Both the position numbers and the translations under genes were made by a program. A model generated the notes under the pieces. That model was given only the letters and a program-made list of their open reading frames with translations. It made no database searches and was not told where the DNA came from. From Acidobacteriota bacterium (GTDB lineage: Bacteria; Acidobacteriota; Blastocatellia; Pyrinomonadales; Pyrinomonadaceae), in NCBI GenBank assembly GCA_005790265.1, contig SXVE01000318.1, forward strand, positions 1-18,940: 18,940 bases of DNA. Direction: 5' to 3'. This document shows, piece by piece, positions 5,767 through 13,303 of this stretch; within the stretch, counting starts at the first letter, position 1; each line of letters starts with the position of its first letter.

Positions 5767-6648
5767 ATGGACATCAATCAACTGGAAGTTTTGTCTGTCG
5801 TTGCGCGCGAGCGAAGCTTTTCGCGCGCGGCGGAAGTTTTGAACCGCACGCAGCCGGCGATCAGTCAGGCTGTCCGGCGGCTCGAACAGGAAGTCGGGGA
5901 AAAACTTTTTGATCGTTCATCGAAAGACGGAACTCTGACTTTAGCCGGCGAAATTCTGCTCGATTACGCCAAACAGATGCTCAATCTGCGACAGACGGCG
6001 CACACGGCGATTCGCGAAATGCGCGATCTGCAGCACGGAAAAATCACGATCAGCGCCAACGAACACACGGTTTTTTACCTTTTGCCGGTGATTGAAAAGT
6101 TTCGCCGACTTCACCCGCAAATTAAAATAGAAGTGCAGCGCGGCGTGGCGAGCCGAATTCCGAAAGAGATTATGGCGCGCGAAGCCGAACTCGGCGTTAT
6201 TTCATTTAAGCCGAACGATCCGTCGGTCGTCGCGATTTCGGTTTTCACCGATGAACTCGCGCTCGTCGTTGCGCCGACGCATTCTCTGGCAAATCGCGAA
6301 AGCGTTTCGGTTAAAGAACTCGGCGAAGAAAATTTCATTGCGCACAACGCGCCTTCGCCGTATCGCGATAAAGTAATCGAAACTTTTGAAAAACACCGCA
6401 CGCGCCTTAATATTTCGGTCGAATTGCCGTCGCTCGAAGCGATTAAAAAACTGGTCGAAAAAGGCGTCGGTGTCGCGCTTGTGCCGAAATTAACAGCGCA
6501 GAACGAAATTGACAGCGGAAAATTAAAAACTCTGTCGGTCAACGAAATGAAACTTGAAAGGAAATTGAATATCATCTACCGGCGCAATTCGGTTTTGTCG
6601 CACGCCGCCAAAATATTTCTTAAATTGGCGAAGGAAGCGGGGCAATAA
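5767..6648 (+). CDS. LysR-type transcriptional regulator
   Basis: The 293-residue length is normal for the family. The N-terminal winged helix-turn-helix is clear at residues 1-60: LEVLSVVARERSFSRAAEVL, then RTQPAISQAVRRLEQEVGEK and LFDRSSKDGTLTLAGE. A linker helix (LDYAKQMLNLRQTA) leads into the two-lobed effector-binding domain at about residues 90-290, with GKITISANE, ELGVISF and GVGVALVPKL. It is divergent from the cystathionine-family enzyme across a 256-bp spacer with a T-N11-A dyad, so it likely controls that gene and itself in response to a sulfur metabolite. The effector is not deducible. No SD is obvious before the ATG. Confidence 0.94.
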   Translation: MDINQLEVLSVVARERSFSRAAEVLNRTQPAISQAVRRLEQEVGEKLFDRSSKDGTLTLAGEILLDYAKQMLNLRQTAHTAIREMRDLQHGKITISANEHTVFYLLPVIEKFRRLHPQIKIEVQRGVASRIPKEIMAREAELGVISFKPNDPSVVAISVFTDELALVVAPTHSLANRESVSVKELGEENFIAHNAPSPYRDKVIETFEKHRTRLNISVELPSLEAIKKLVEKGVGVALVPKLTAQNEIDSGKLKTLSVNEMKLERKLNIIYRRNSVLSHAAKIFLKLAKEAGQ

Positions 6649-6695
6649 CATAACGGAAAAAATCGGCGCCGAGTGCAAATCCGAAAAAATTGTCG

Positions 6696-6711
6696 TAGAT
6701 AGTGCTATCTA
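6696..6711. promoter_or_regulatory. 16-bp palindrome upstream of the PilZ gene
   Basis: TAGATAG-TG-CTATCTA is a near-perfect operator-like dyad (7-bp arms, 2-nt centre). It lies about 85 bp before the PilZ start, in the 149-nt gap after the LysR gene. It could be a repressor site. No strong -35/-10 pair could be placed beside it with confidence. Confidence 0.35.
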
Positions 6712-6797
6712 TTTGTTAGAAAACTAGGTTAGAATAAGTGCCAAGTTTGCTTTTCAAAACTTGTCGTCTTTTAGTTCTCGAAACGCGCGAGGAAAAT

Positions 6798-7130
6798 ATG
6801 ACCGAAAAAGATTTTGCAGAAGCCCTTTCCCCTTCGGAAAGAAGAAAATCAGACCGCAAAAAACTAATCATTGACGTAAAATTTGAAGGCGGAGACGCGA
6901 CCGGAATTGCCAATACGCGCGATATCGGCGTCGGCGGACTTTATATGACGACGAGCGCGCCGCTCGCGATGGGAACGCCGATTTTTATGAAAATGAGCGT
7001 CGGCGAACGTGAGATTTCCTTTAGCGGAATCGTCGCTTATACCGATCCGGGACAAGGCGTCGGCGTGCGTTTTCAGGATATTTCAAAAGAAGATGAATCT
7101 TTTTTGAGAAAAGAATTGGAGCTGGAATAA
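6798..7130 (+). CDS. PilZ-domain protein (putative cyclic di-GMP receptor)
   Basis: This 110-residue single PilZ domain carries the N-terminal arginine motif RRKSDR (R16-x3-R20) followed by the beta-barrel (KLIIDVKFEGG). The second motif is D-I-G-V-G-G (42-47). The consensus is D/N-x-S-x-x-G, so Ser is replaced by Gly44, which could weaken nucleotide binding but is also seen in many PilZ variants. The start at 6798 is chosen because GAGGA lies 5 nt upstream; a GTG at 6738 would add 20 residues without homology or an SD. Such small PilZ proteins act as adaptors for motility or surface structures. The minor-pilin operon about 1.4 kb downstream makes a pilus role plausible, but that is inference. 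Confidence 0.88.
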   Translation: MTEKDFAEALSPSERRKSDRKKLIIDVKFEGGDATGIANTRDIGVGGLYMTTSAPLAMGTPIFMKMSVGEREISFSGIVAYTDPGQGVGVRFQDISKEDESFLRKELELE

Positions 7131-7131
7131 A

Positions 7132-7216
7132 AAAGTTTTAGGTTTCCAGCTTTCAGGTTTCAAGCGGTCGCCAAAAACTCGAAACTTGAAACCCGAAACC
7201 TGAGACCCGAAACTTT
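7132..7216. repeat. Intercistronic inverted repeat, copy 2 (PilZ / YbdK-like)
   Basis: Left arm 7132-7164 and right arm 7185-7216 are imperfect reverse complements with one indel. The ends AAAGTTT/AAACTTT match, as do the inner GGTTTCAAG/CTTGAAACC. It begins 1 nt after the PilZ stop and ends 7 nt before the next ATG, filling almost the whole 93-nt gap. TTGAAACCCGAAACC (7186-7200) recurs exactly at 14891-14905 in copy 3. Confidence 0.65.
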
Positions 7217-7223
7217 AATAAAT

Positions 7224-8345
7224 ATGTTTGAGCAATTTACTCTCGGCATCGAAGAAGAATTTCAAATCGTTGACCCGCACACGCGCGAGCTGAAATCGCA
7301 CGTTTCGGAGATTTTGGAAGAAGGCAAATTGCTGCTCGGCGAGAAGATCAAGCCCGAAATGATCCAATCAATGATCGAAGTCGGCACGGGCGTTTGTCAC
7401 AACATTCAGGAAGCGCGCGAAGACATCACGAAATTGCGGTGCATTATTTCGAGTTTGGCGCGCAAAAAAGGAATGGAAATCGCCGCCGCCTCGACGCATC
7501 CGTTTTCCAAATGGTCTGAGCAAACGATTTACGAGCACGACCGGTACAAACTCCTCGTTGACGAACTGCAAATGGTCGCGCGCTCGCTGCTGATTTTCGG
7601 CGTTCACGTTCACGTCGGCATCGCCGACAAAGACCGCCAGATTCACATTATGAACGCCGCGCGTTATTTTCTGCCGCACGTTCTGGCGATGACGACTTCT
7701 TCGCCATTCTGGCTCGGTTTTAATACCGGCTTAAAATCTTACCGCTCGGAAGTTTTCAAAAAATTCCCGCGCACCGACATTCCCGATCATTTCGAGTCCG
7801 ATCAGCAGTTTCAAAGTTATGTTGATCTGCTCGTCAAAATGAACTGCATTCAGGACGCAACGAAAATTTGGTGGGACGTGCGCCCGCATCCGAAATTTCC
7901 GACGCTTGAGTTTCGCATTTGCGACATTCCGACGCGCGTTGACGACACCATCGCCGTTGCCGCTCTGTTTCAAGCGATTGTCGCCAAACTGCACAGTTTG
8001 ATTGACCGAAACCTTGGATTCAGACTTTATCATCGCCGCTTGATTCAGGAAAACAAATGGCGCGCCGTGCGCTACGGTCTCGACGGCAAATTGCTCGATC
8101 TCGGCAAGCAGAAAGAAGTTCCGGTTAAGGATTTGATTCGCGAACTGCTTGAATTTATTGACGACGTGGTTGACGATTTGGGTTCGCGCAAAGAAATCGA
8201 ACATATTCACACGATTTTGGAACGCGGAACGAGCGCCGATGAACAACTCAAAGTTTATTACGAAAACGGCGAACGCTTTGAGCCGGTCGTTGATATGCTG
8301 ATCAAAAACACGCTCGAAAACGTGCCGGATGTTTGTTTCGATTAA
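7224..8345 (+). CDS. YbdK-like carboxylate-amine ligase (GCS2 family)
   Basis: This 373-residue enzyme belongs to the glutamate-cysteine ligase family 2, whose members join a carboxylate to an amine with ATP through an acyl-phosphate. Landmarks: FTLGIEEEFQIVD at the N-terminus (metal/ATP-binding acidic cluster), EVGTGVCHNIQEA, AASTHPFSKW, FGVHVHVGIAD, SSPFWLGFNTGLKSYRS, and WWDVRPHPKFPTLEFRICDIP near residue 220. The length matches the family (about 370). The physiological substrate is uncertain: E. coli YbdK has only weak gamma-glutamylcysteine synthetase activity. No glutathione synthetase is adjacent. No SD precedes ATG; a repeat element takes that place. A strong terminator follows, so PilZ and this gene may form one unit. 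Confidence 0.9.
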   Translation: MFEQFTLGIEEEFQIVDPHTRELKSHVSEILEEGKLLLGEKIKPEMIQSMIEVGTGVCHNIQEAREDITKLRCIISSLARKKGMEIAAASTHPFSKWSEQTIYEHDRYKLLVDELQMVARSLLIFGVHVHVGIADKDRQIHIMNAARYFLPHVLAMTTSSPFWLGFNTGLKSYRSEVFKKFPRTDIPDHFESDQQFQSYVDLLVKMNCIQDATKIWWDVRPHPKFPTLEFRICDIPTRVDDTIAVAALFQAIVAKLHSLIDRNLGFRLYHRRLIQENKWRAVRYGLDGKLLDLGKQKEVPVKDLIRELLEFIDDVVDDLGSRKEIEHIHTILERGTSADEQLKVYYENGERFEPVVDMLIKNTLENVPDVCFD

Positions 8346-8388
8346 ATTTAAGTTTCAAATAAACACTTAAAAATCAGCAGTTTCCAGA

Positions 8389-8435
8389 AAAAAAGAAGGC
8401 GAAGTGAGAAAAATTTTCACTTCGCCTTCTTTTTT
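8389..8435 (+). terminator. Strong intrinsic terminator after the YbdK-like gene
   Basis: Arms 8389-8407 and 8417-8435 are perfect 19-bp reverse complements (core GAAGGCGAAGTGA) around a 9-nt loop, and the right arm ends in TTTTTT. It lies 43 nt after the stop and separates this unit from the pilin operon. The A-run on the other side makes it potentially bidirectional. Confidence 0.92.
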
Positions 8436-8467
8436 ATATTTTGTTGTTAAAACGGTAAAAACGTTTA

Positions 8468-8497
8468 TTGACACAGTTGATACATTAGTGCTATAAA
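8468..8497 (+). promoter_or_regulatory. Promoter of the minor-pilin operon
   Basis: A perfect -35, TTGACA (8468-8473), an 18-nt spacer and TATAAA (8492-8497). This is the best sigma70-like promoter in the window. Transcription would start near 8504, giving a leader of about 70 nt before the first pilin ATG. Confidence 0.7.
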
Positions 8498-8503
8498 CCT
8501 AAA

Positions 8504-8516
8504 TGGGTTTAACCCA
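8504..8516. promoter_or_regulatory. 13-bp palindrome at the predicted pilin start site
   Basis: TGGGTT-T-AACCCA is a perfect dyad starting at the predicted +1 of the pilin promoter. A protein bound here would block initiation, so it is a candidate operator; no regulator is identified. Confidence 0.4.
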
Positions 8517-8573
8517 ATTCCGACGAAAAACACGCCGCCGTCAATTCCAGAAGTTTCGGATCAGGAACAAGCA

Positions 8574-9464
8574 ATGCAAACAAAAACATTCAACCACCAA
8601 AGTGGTATTTCTCTTATTGAAATTACGATAGTTCTGGTGATCGTCGCCGTTCTAACGACTTTTGCCGTAATGCAGCTTGGCAGTTCGAAAACTTATTTTA
8701 CCCGGCAAAATTACGCGCGCGAATTCAAGGTCAGTTTAGAGCGCGCTCGTTTCGATTCGGTTAAAAGACGTGCCGAAGATTTTGATGACTTGTCGCGCGT
8801 CACAATTGAAAGCTCTACTTCTTTCAGCGTTTGGACTGATACGAATCAGAACGGCAAATTGGAAACTACGGAAAAACGACTCGTTACGCTCGGCGGTCCG
8901 ATGGGAATTAAAATTGTCGGACAAAATCTGATTTTTCCAATTTCTATTAGATTTAACCGGCGCGGTCAGGTAATCGTTGTTGATGGAACTCCGAAAGAAA
9001 TTCCGGCTAGTTTTACGGTTTGCAGCAACAACTGCACATTCGAAACGGCAAATGCTTCAAATTCCAATAAAATTTTCGTTTCTCCGACCGGAACGGTTTC
9101 GATGACAAACGGCGATTCAACTCTGCCGACGTTTGTTAATCCGAATGTAACCGCCGTCAATTCAGATTCGGGAGTAAATCCGTGGGTTGGAATGCCGCAG
9201 GAAAATACGAATACCGCAACGAACACAACGACAAACACCGCGACGAACACCGCAACAAACACCGCGACAAACACTGCAACACCGACGCCGACCTCAACGA
9301 CGACTCCGATACCGACGGCAACACCAACGCCGACGCCGACGCCGACGGCAACACCGGTCGGTAGTCCGACGCCGCGCTATTGTAATTCAGGCGAAAGACC
9401 CGGTTCAACCGGCTGTCATTGCAAATTGCCGATGACGACCTATAGCAACGGCAAGTGTATGTAG
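8574..9464 (+). CDS. FimT/GspH-like minor pilin with Thr-Asn-Ala repeat and cysteine tail
   Basis: This 296-residue prepilin has a short leader, then the prepilin peptidase site QSG|ISLIEITIVLVIV: cleavage after G11, with Glu5 of the mature protein (E16) present. The hydrophobic helix is residues 12-33. A beta-rich pseudopilin domain follows, containing a C-x3-C pair near residue 150. About residues 211-265 are low complexity: six NTAT-type units (one is NTTT), then a Pro-Thr tract. The last 27 residues form a cysteine module, C270-x10-C281-x-C283-x11-C295, likely disulfide-bonded outside the cell. The start is supported by SD AGGA, 7 nt before ATG. It is the first gene of a four-pilin operon. 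The leading domain resembles minor pseudopilins that prime pilus assembly; the tail is unusual. Confidence 0.85.
   Translation: MQTKTFNHQSGISLIEITIVLVIVAVLTTFAVMQLGSSKTYFTRQNYAREFKVSLERARFDSVKRRAEDFDDLSRVTIESSTSFSVWTDTNQNGKLETTEKRLVTLGGPMGIKIVGQNLIFPISIRFNRRGQVIVVDGTPKEIPASFTVCSNNCTFETANASNSNKIFVSPTGTVSMTNGDSTLPTFVNPNVTAVNSDSGVNPWVGMPQENTNTATNTTTNTATNTATNTATNTATPTPTSTTTPIPTATPTPTPTPTATPVGSPTPRYCNSGERPGSTGCHCKLPMTTYSNGKCM
9210..9281 (+). repeat. 12-bp tandem repeat inside the first pilin gene (6 units)
   Basis: Six consecutive in-frame 12-bp units (AAC ACC GCR ACR type) encode NTAT, with one NTTT variant. Third positions vary between units (ACC/ACA/ACT, GCG/GCA), so the protein sequence is kept while the DNA has drifted. 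Units are multiples of three, so slippage would change linker length without a frameshift. Confidence 0.8.
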
Positions 9465-9496
9465 GCGAAATTTTCGTTCGGTCAACCTTCGGAATT

Positions 9497-10009
9497 ATGA
9501 AATATCTAAATATTTTAAGAAAAAAAATCGCGCTGAAAATGATTTTTAATTGTTCGGCAGCGATAAAAAAAGGAAGCGAAAAACAAGCGGGTTTTTCGCT
9601 TGTCGAAGTGATTATCGCGCTGTTGATTCTGCTCGTCGTTTTGCTCGGAGTTTTTGCCACATTCGTTTATGCGATTAATTACAACTCGGGAAATAACGCG
9701 CGTTCGCAGGGTTTAACCGTTTTGCAGAAACAGGCTGAACGTATGAGAAGCGCGAAATACACGCCCACATTTACAGACCCGGATTTAGCCGGCGGAGTAA
9801 AGGCTGCGGTGCCCGCCAATACGCTGGACGGCAACCAATTTAAGATTGACGTTACGGTTGACGATGATCCGTTTACCGACGGCGTGCAGATCAATAATTC
9901 AACGACGATGAAAGAAGTATTGATAAAAGTAACTTTAGCCAGCCCGACTCCGGGTTGGCAGACGGCGGTTCCGACAACAATCGTGATGCGCCGGGTGCGA
10001 GCGAACTAG
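9497..10009 (+). CDS. PilV/GspI-like minor pilin
   Basis: From the ATG at 9497 this is a 170-residue prepilin. The cleavage site is EKQAG|FSLVEVIIALLILLVVLLG, with Phe1 and Glu5 of the mature form. The single hydrophobic helix is followed by a small exported domain. The leader (32 residues from 9497) is long; the ATG at 9539 would give an 18-residue leader. An upstream start at 9455 would overlap the previous gene and adds nothing recognisable. A weak GGA lies 5 nt before 9497. The domain with the VEVIIALLIL helix matches PilV-type proteins. It lies 32 nt after the first pilin and 17 nt before the PilW-like gene. Confidence 0.85.
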   Translation: MKYLNILRKKIALKMIFNCSAAIKKGSEKQAGFSLVEVIIALLILLVVLLGVFATFVYAINYNSGNNARSQGLTVLQKQAERMRSAKYTPTFTDPDLAGGVKAAVPANTLDGNQFKIDVTVDDDPFTDGVQINNSTTMKEVLIKVTLASPTPGWQTAVPTTIVMRRVRAN

Positions 10010-10026
10010 ATTAAATGCTGGGGATT

Positions 10027-10671
10027 ATGAAACAAACGAGAAACACAAAAAACGCCGGATTTTCAATTATCGAATTGCTGCTGGCGATGACGATAATGCT
10101 GGTTCTGCTCGGTCTCGTCTCGGGAATTTTCGCGCGCGCGCTCAGCACGCGCGAACGAGAAAGCAGCCGCACCGATGCGCTGACTTCTTCGCAGGCGGCA
10201 CTTAACGTTATTTCTCGCGAAGTCGCCAATTCCGGCTACGGTTTGAGCGAAGAAGGCGAAGACGAATCTGCCAGCAACGGTTTAGTGATCGCCGACTGCA
10301 CGAATAAAAGACTGCATCTGCGCGCTAATGTCGATAACGATAATTTAACGACGACCGAACCGGGCGAAGACGTTACTTATTTTCATGACGCGGCGACGCA
10401 GTCAATCGTGCGTTACGACCCGAACGACATTCCGAAAATATCCGGCGTCGTTAACCGCGTCAGCGAAGTTACGTTTCAATATTTCGATTATGTCGGCAGT
10501 AGTTCGACGCCATCCGATGCGAAAAACGTGCCGACCAAAGATACGGGGCGAGTGCAGATTAATGTGACGGTTTCGCTCGGCGACGTTGCCGGACAAGCCA
10601 AAAACCAAAAAGTGACGTTTGTCTCCGAAATAACTTTGCGCAATTCCAAATATATGCTGAATCAGTATTAA
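10027..10671 (+). CDS. PilW-like minor pilin
   Basis: This 214-residue prepilin has leader MKQTRNTKNAG and cleavage site NAG|FSIIELLLAMTIMLVLLGLVSG, with Glu5 present. Just after the helix comes the sequence TDALTSSQAALNVISREVANSGYGL, the signature helix-to-globular junction of PilW-type proteins. GGGGA lies directly upstream of this ATG, so it is preferred to the ATG at 10015. PilW cooperates with PilV, PilX and FimU-type minor pilins in priming the type IV pilus tip and export of adhesins. It is third in the operon. Confidence 0.87.
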   Translation: MKQTRNTKNAGFSIIELLLAMTIMLVLLGLVSGIFARALSTRERESSRTDALTSSQAALNVISREVANSGYGLSEEGEDESASNGLVIADCTNKRLHLRANVDNDNLTTTEPGEDVTYFHDAATQSIVRYDPNDIPKISGVVNRVSEVTFQYFDYVGSSSTPSDAKNVPTKDTGRVQINVTVSLGDVAGQAKNQKVTFVSEITLRNSKYMLNQY

Positions 10672-10700
10672 TTTATTTATCAAACGGGACGGTTTTTTTT

Positions 10701-12479
10701 ATGAAAAAAAGCGATATGGAAACGATGAAAACCAGAAAAAATGAAGAAGGCGCGGCGATGGTGATGGTTATTCTCATCTCCTTTTTGCTGCTTGTCGCCT
10801 GCGTCGGAGTTTTGCTGGAAAGTTCGCTGAATTCGGCAAACGTTACGGATGCGGTTGCCGAACAGCAAGCGTATTACGCGGCGGAAAGCGGAATTCAATC
10901 GGCGCTGAACGTTTTACGCGGCAACACAACGCCGCTCGTCGCTTCGGCGGAAACTTCGCCGGATTACTGGGCGAACAGTTTCAATCCGCTGAATTTGATT
11001 GAAACCAGAGCGAGCGCGCAAGCATCTCCGTCGCCGACGCCGGATAGAATTGATTTTCGCAAAGCGGTTTCAACCGCTGCATCAAATTACGCGAACGATC
11101 CGAGCGGCAAACCGCGTCTTTCGCGCTGGCTGAAATACAACTACACTTCTACCGGCAGCAGCTTTCCTGATCGCATCAAAGTCGGCAGCGGAAACGAAAG
11201 CGCGTTTAACCTTGATATTACCGATCCCGACAAAACGGGCGATATTATCTCGTTTAAGACCAAAGGCGGAATTTACGATCCGTCAACGACCAGTCCGGGC
11301 TGGAAATCTTCCATCATCGTCGGCGGCGCAACGATCAGTTATGTTCCGACGATAAAAAATAATTTAGATGTGACATCCGGCTCAAAAGATACTGATTTCG
11401 GTAGCTTTACCGTTGTTGGATCCGGAACGCTCGCTGAAGACGTTCGTTTTCAGATTGTTGTGGATATGACCGCGCCTTATACGACATCGCGAGTCATCAG
11501 CGGCTGGATTTTGAAAGGTACGATCAGTTCGGCGACGCAAACCGTCGTGGAGTTCAGCTCGCCGGCTTCCGTCATTATGGGAAGCACTTTCAGTATCAAA
11601 GATTTAGACAATTTCAACAAAATGACTTTCGCCGGATCAAAAGTCATCAACGGAAACGTGACGCAGAGCGAGCCGACAAGATTGGTTATCAAATCAACCG
11701 GCTACGGACCGCGCGGCGCGAAAAAACAACTGGCAACCGTCGTGCAGAAAAATTTCTTCAACGGAATGACCGCGCCCGCAACATTAACGCTCGTCGGTCC
11801 GCCGTCATCATCGAACGGCAGTTTCGCATTCTCCGCCGGGTCGTCGCAGAACGTTACGTATTCCGGCGACGACATCGCTTCCAATGTGTTGATTCCGTCA
11901 ATCGGCACGACCAACGACGCTAATTTAGACTCCGTTTTTGCTAATCTCGGCGGAAGAAGCCGAAAAGCCGACATTATTGGTTACCCGTCGAACGTTAATC
12001 CGGAGATGCCTTTCTGGTTACAGTCAACGCAAAATCTGAATGCCACAATCGAGGCGCTGAAAACAGTGGCGAAATCATCCGGTCGCTATTATTCAACCGG
12101 ACAATCGCCGTCAAATTTCGGTAACAGCGCCAATGCCACCGGCATCACGTTTGTTGACGGAAACGTTAGTTACAGCGGCAGCGGCGGCGGAATTTTGGTC
12201 GTAACCGGAAAACTCACTCTGCACGGCGGATTCGATTTTAACGGCTTAATCATTGTCACCGGCGGAGAAGGAGTTCAGCGCAGCGGCGGCGGCAACGGAC
12301 TTTTACAGGGCAATACCGTCATCGCGCCGTATAATCCGAGCAATTTGAACGCCGGATTTATGGCTCCGAAATACGACATTTCAGGCGGCGGTAATTCAAC
12401 GATTCGTTATAATTCCAGCAGTTTGGCAAACGGGATGACGGCTGTCAGCAACTTTATTCTCGGAGTCGCCGAAAAATAA
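10701..12479 (+). CDS. Large PilX-like pilus protein
   Basis: This 592-residue protein begins with a PilX N-terminal domain: RKNEEGAAMVMVILISFLLLVACVGV, then SSLNSANVTDAVAEQQAYYAAESGIQSALNVLRG, the QAYYAAESG motif being diagnostic. Pilin cleavage would follow G17. The mature fifth residue is Met rather than Glu, as is usual in PilX-like proteins. Most PilX proteins are near 200 residues. This one adds about 390 residues rich in Ser, Thr, Gly and Asn, probably a beta structure. Near the C-terminus are glycine-rich strands (GGGILVVTGKLTLHGGFDFN, IIVTGGEG) and a final APKYDISGGGNSTIRYNSSSL segment. It may be a tip-exposed adhesin. It is last in the operon, followed by a terminator. Confidence 0.83.
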   Translation: MKKSDMETMKTRKNEEGAAMVMVILISFLLLVACVGVLLESSLNSANVTDAVAEQQAYYAAESGIQSALNVLRGNTTPLVASAETSPDYWANSFNPLNLIETRASAQASPSPTPDRIDFRKAVSTAASNYANDPSGKPRLSRWLKYNYTSTGSSFPDRIKVGSGNESAFNLDITDPDKTGDIISFKTKGGIYDPSTTSPGWKSSIIVGGATISYVPTIKNNLDVTSGSKDTDFGSFTVVGSGTLAEDVRFQIVVDMTAPYTTSRVISGWILKGTISSATQTVVEFSSPASVIMGSTFSIKDLDNFNKMTFAGSKVINGNVTQSEPTRLVIKSTGYGPRGAKKQLATVVQKNFFNGMTAPATLTLVGPPSSSNGSFAFSAGSSQNVTYSGDDIASNVLIPSIGTTNDANLDSVFANLGGRSRKADIIGYPSNVNPEMPFWLQSTQNLNATIEALKTVAKSSGRYYSTGQSPSNFGNSANATGITFVDGNVSYSGSGGGILVVTGKLTLHGGFDFNGLIIVTGGEGVQRSGGGNGLLQGNTVIAPYNPSNLNAGFMAPKYDISGGGNSTIRYNSSSLANGMTAVSNFILGVAEK

Positions 12480-12499
12480 ATCGGCATAATCAAAACAGC

Positions 12500-12547
12500 G
12501 AGTAAAGAATTGTAAAACTCTTTTTTTGCAATTCTTTACTCTTTTTT
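12500..12547 (+). terminator. Intrinsic terminator of the pilin operon
   Basis: GAGTAAAGAATTG (12500-12512) and CAATTCTTTACTC (12529-12541) form a perfect 13-bp stem followed by TTTTTT (12542-12547). It starts 21 nt after the PilX-like stop codon. Confidence 0.93.
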
Positions 12548-12604
12548 CGCGGCTCTTTTCCAAATATTTTTTCTCAAAATTCGGTAAGTTACTTTTGCAA
12601 AACG

Positions 12605-13294
12605 ATGAAACTAAAACTGTTTTTTTTGCTGACTGCGATTTTTATTTTGTCTTCCGCCTGCGTTTCCGGCAACGCCGCCTCTGAAAATGAGAGCGAAGTC
12701 GTTTTTAACGACGGCTACAAAGCGAGCGCTGAAACCGGCGGCGAAATTGTTATTGATGATCGCGCGCTGCAAACTGTCAACGGACAAATTTTGACGACAA
12801 CCGAAAGCTCTGAGGAAATTGTTCAAACTCTTGAAGATAATTCGCAGGTTACCGTGCGGTATGACGGTTACGGCAACAAAACCGAAACGAGAAATTTTAC
12901 AAATCATCCGCGAGTCACAACTTTGCTGATCAGAACCGGCGCGAACGGTGAAAAACAAATTTACGTTTACGGATACGGCAAAGATGTGAAAAGTCTGCCG
13001 GGCGAAATGACTGATCGAGCTTTGAGCGCGTCTGCCGACGAAATTGCTAATGCCGCCGGGCTTTACGAAACGCGCTCGAATGAGGAGCTCACGAATTTCA
13101 GAAAATCGTCTAAACCGCTTCAGCCGTTGCCGAGCAGCAATTTTCCGATTCAAATGTCGCCGCAGATAACCGTTCAATCTCAGCCGCAATTGACCGAAAC
13201 CGTTCCTGCCGCCGCGCCTGAAACGGCAAAATCTGCTGATGAAGAAACAAAAGCTCCTGTCGCCGAAACGCAGGAGCCGCCGGAGAATCAATAA
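12605..13294 (+). CDS. Putative lipoprotein of unknown function
   Basis: This 229-residue protein has a lipoprotein signal, MKLKLFFLLTAIFILSSAC, with lipobox SSAC (C19), so it is probably anchored in a membrane facing the periplasm. Residues about 30-130 form a small, charged domain with Tyr/Gly-rich strands (VTVRYDGYGNKTETRNF, KQIYVYGYGKDVKSLPGE). The last third is a Pro/Gln/Glu-rich, probably disordered tail. No family is recognised. It follows the pilin operon terminator by 57 nt with its own AT-rich leader, so it is transcribed separately. No SD is obvious before ATG. A link to pili is only by position. Confidence 0.75.
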   Translation: MKLKLFFLLTAIFILSSACVSGNAASENESEVVFNDGYKASAETGGEIVIDDRALQTVNGQILTTTESSEEIVQTLEDNSQVTVRYDGYGNKTETRNFTNHPRVTTLLIRTGANGEKQIYVYGYGKDVKSLPGEMTDRALSASADEIANAAGLYETRSNEELTNFRKSSKPLQPLPSSNFPIQMSPQITVQSQPQLTETVPAAAPETAKSADEETKAPVAETQEPPENQ

Positions 13295-13303
13295 AATCTG
13301 AAA

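Noticed and set aside
6738..6797. Upstream GTG start extending PilZ by 20 residues
   Set aside because: The ATG at 6798 has a good GAGGA SD, and the extension has no homology to the PilZ fold.
7731..8246. 171-codon ORF on the minus strand inside the YbdK-like gene
   Set aside because: Antisense shadow of a complete family-length enzyme; no independent start signal.
9201..9362. Repeat tract in the first pilin gene considered as a CRISPR-like or mobile array
   Set aside because: The units are short (12 bp), have no spacers and stay in frame as a coding linker.
12611..13291. 226-codon ORF on the minus strand over the lipoprotein gene
   Set aside because: It mirrors the real plus-strand gene almost end to end, has no SD or domain, and its arginine- and asparagine-rich composition is typical of an antisense shadow. 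The plus frame has a lipoprotein signal.
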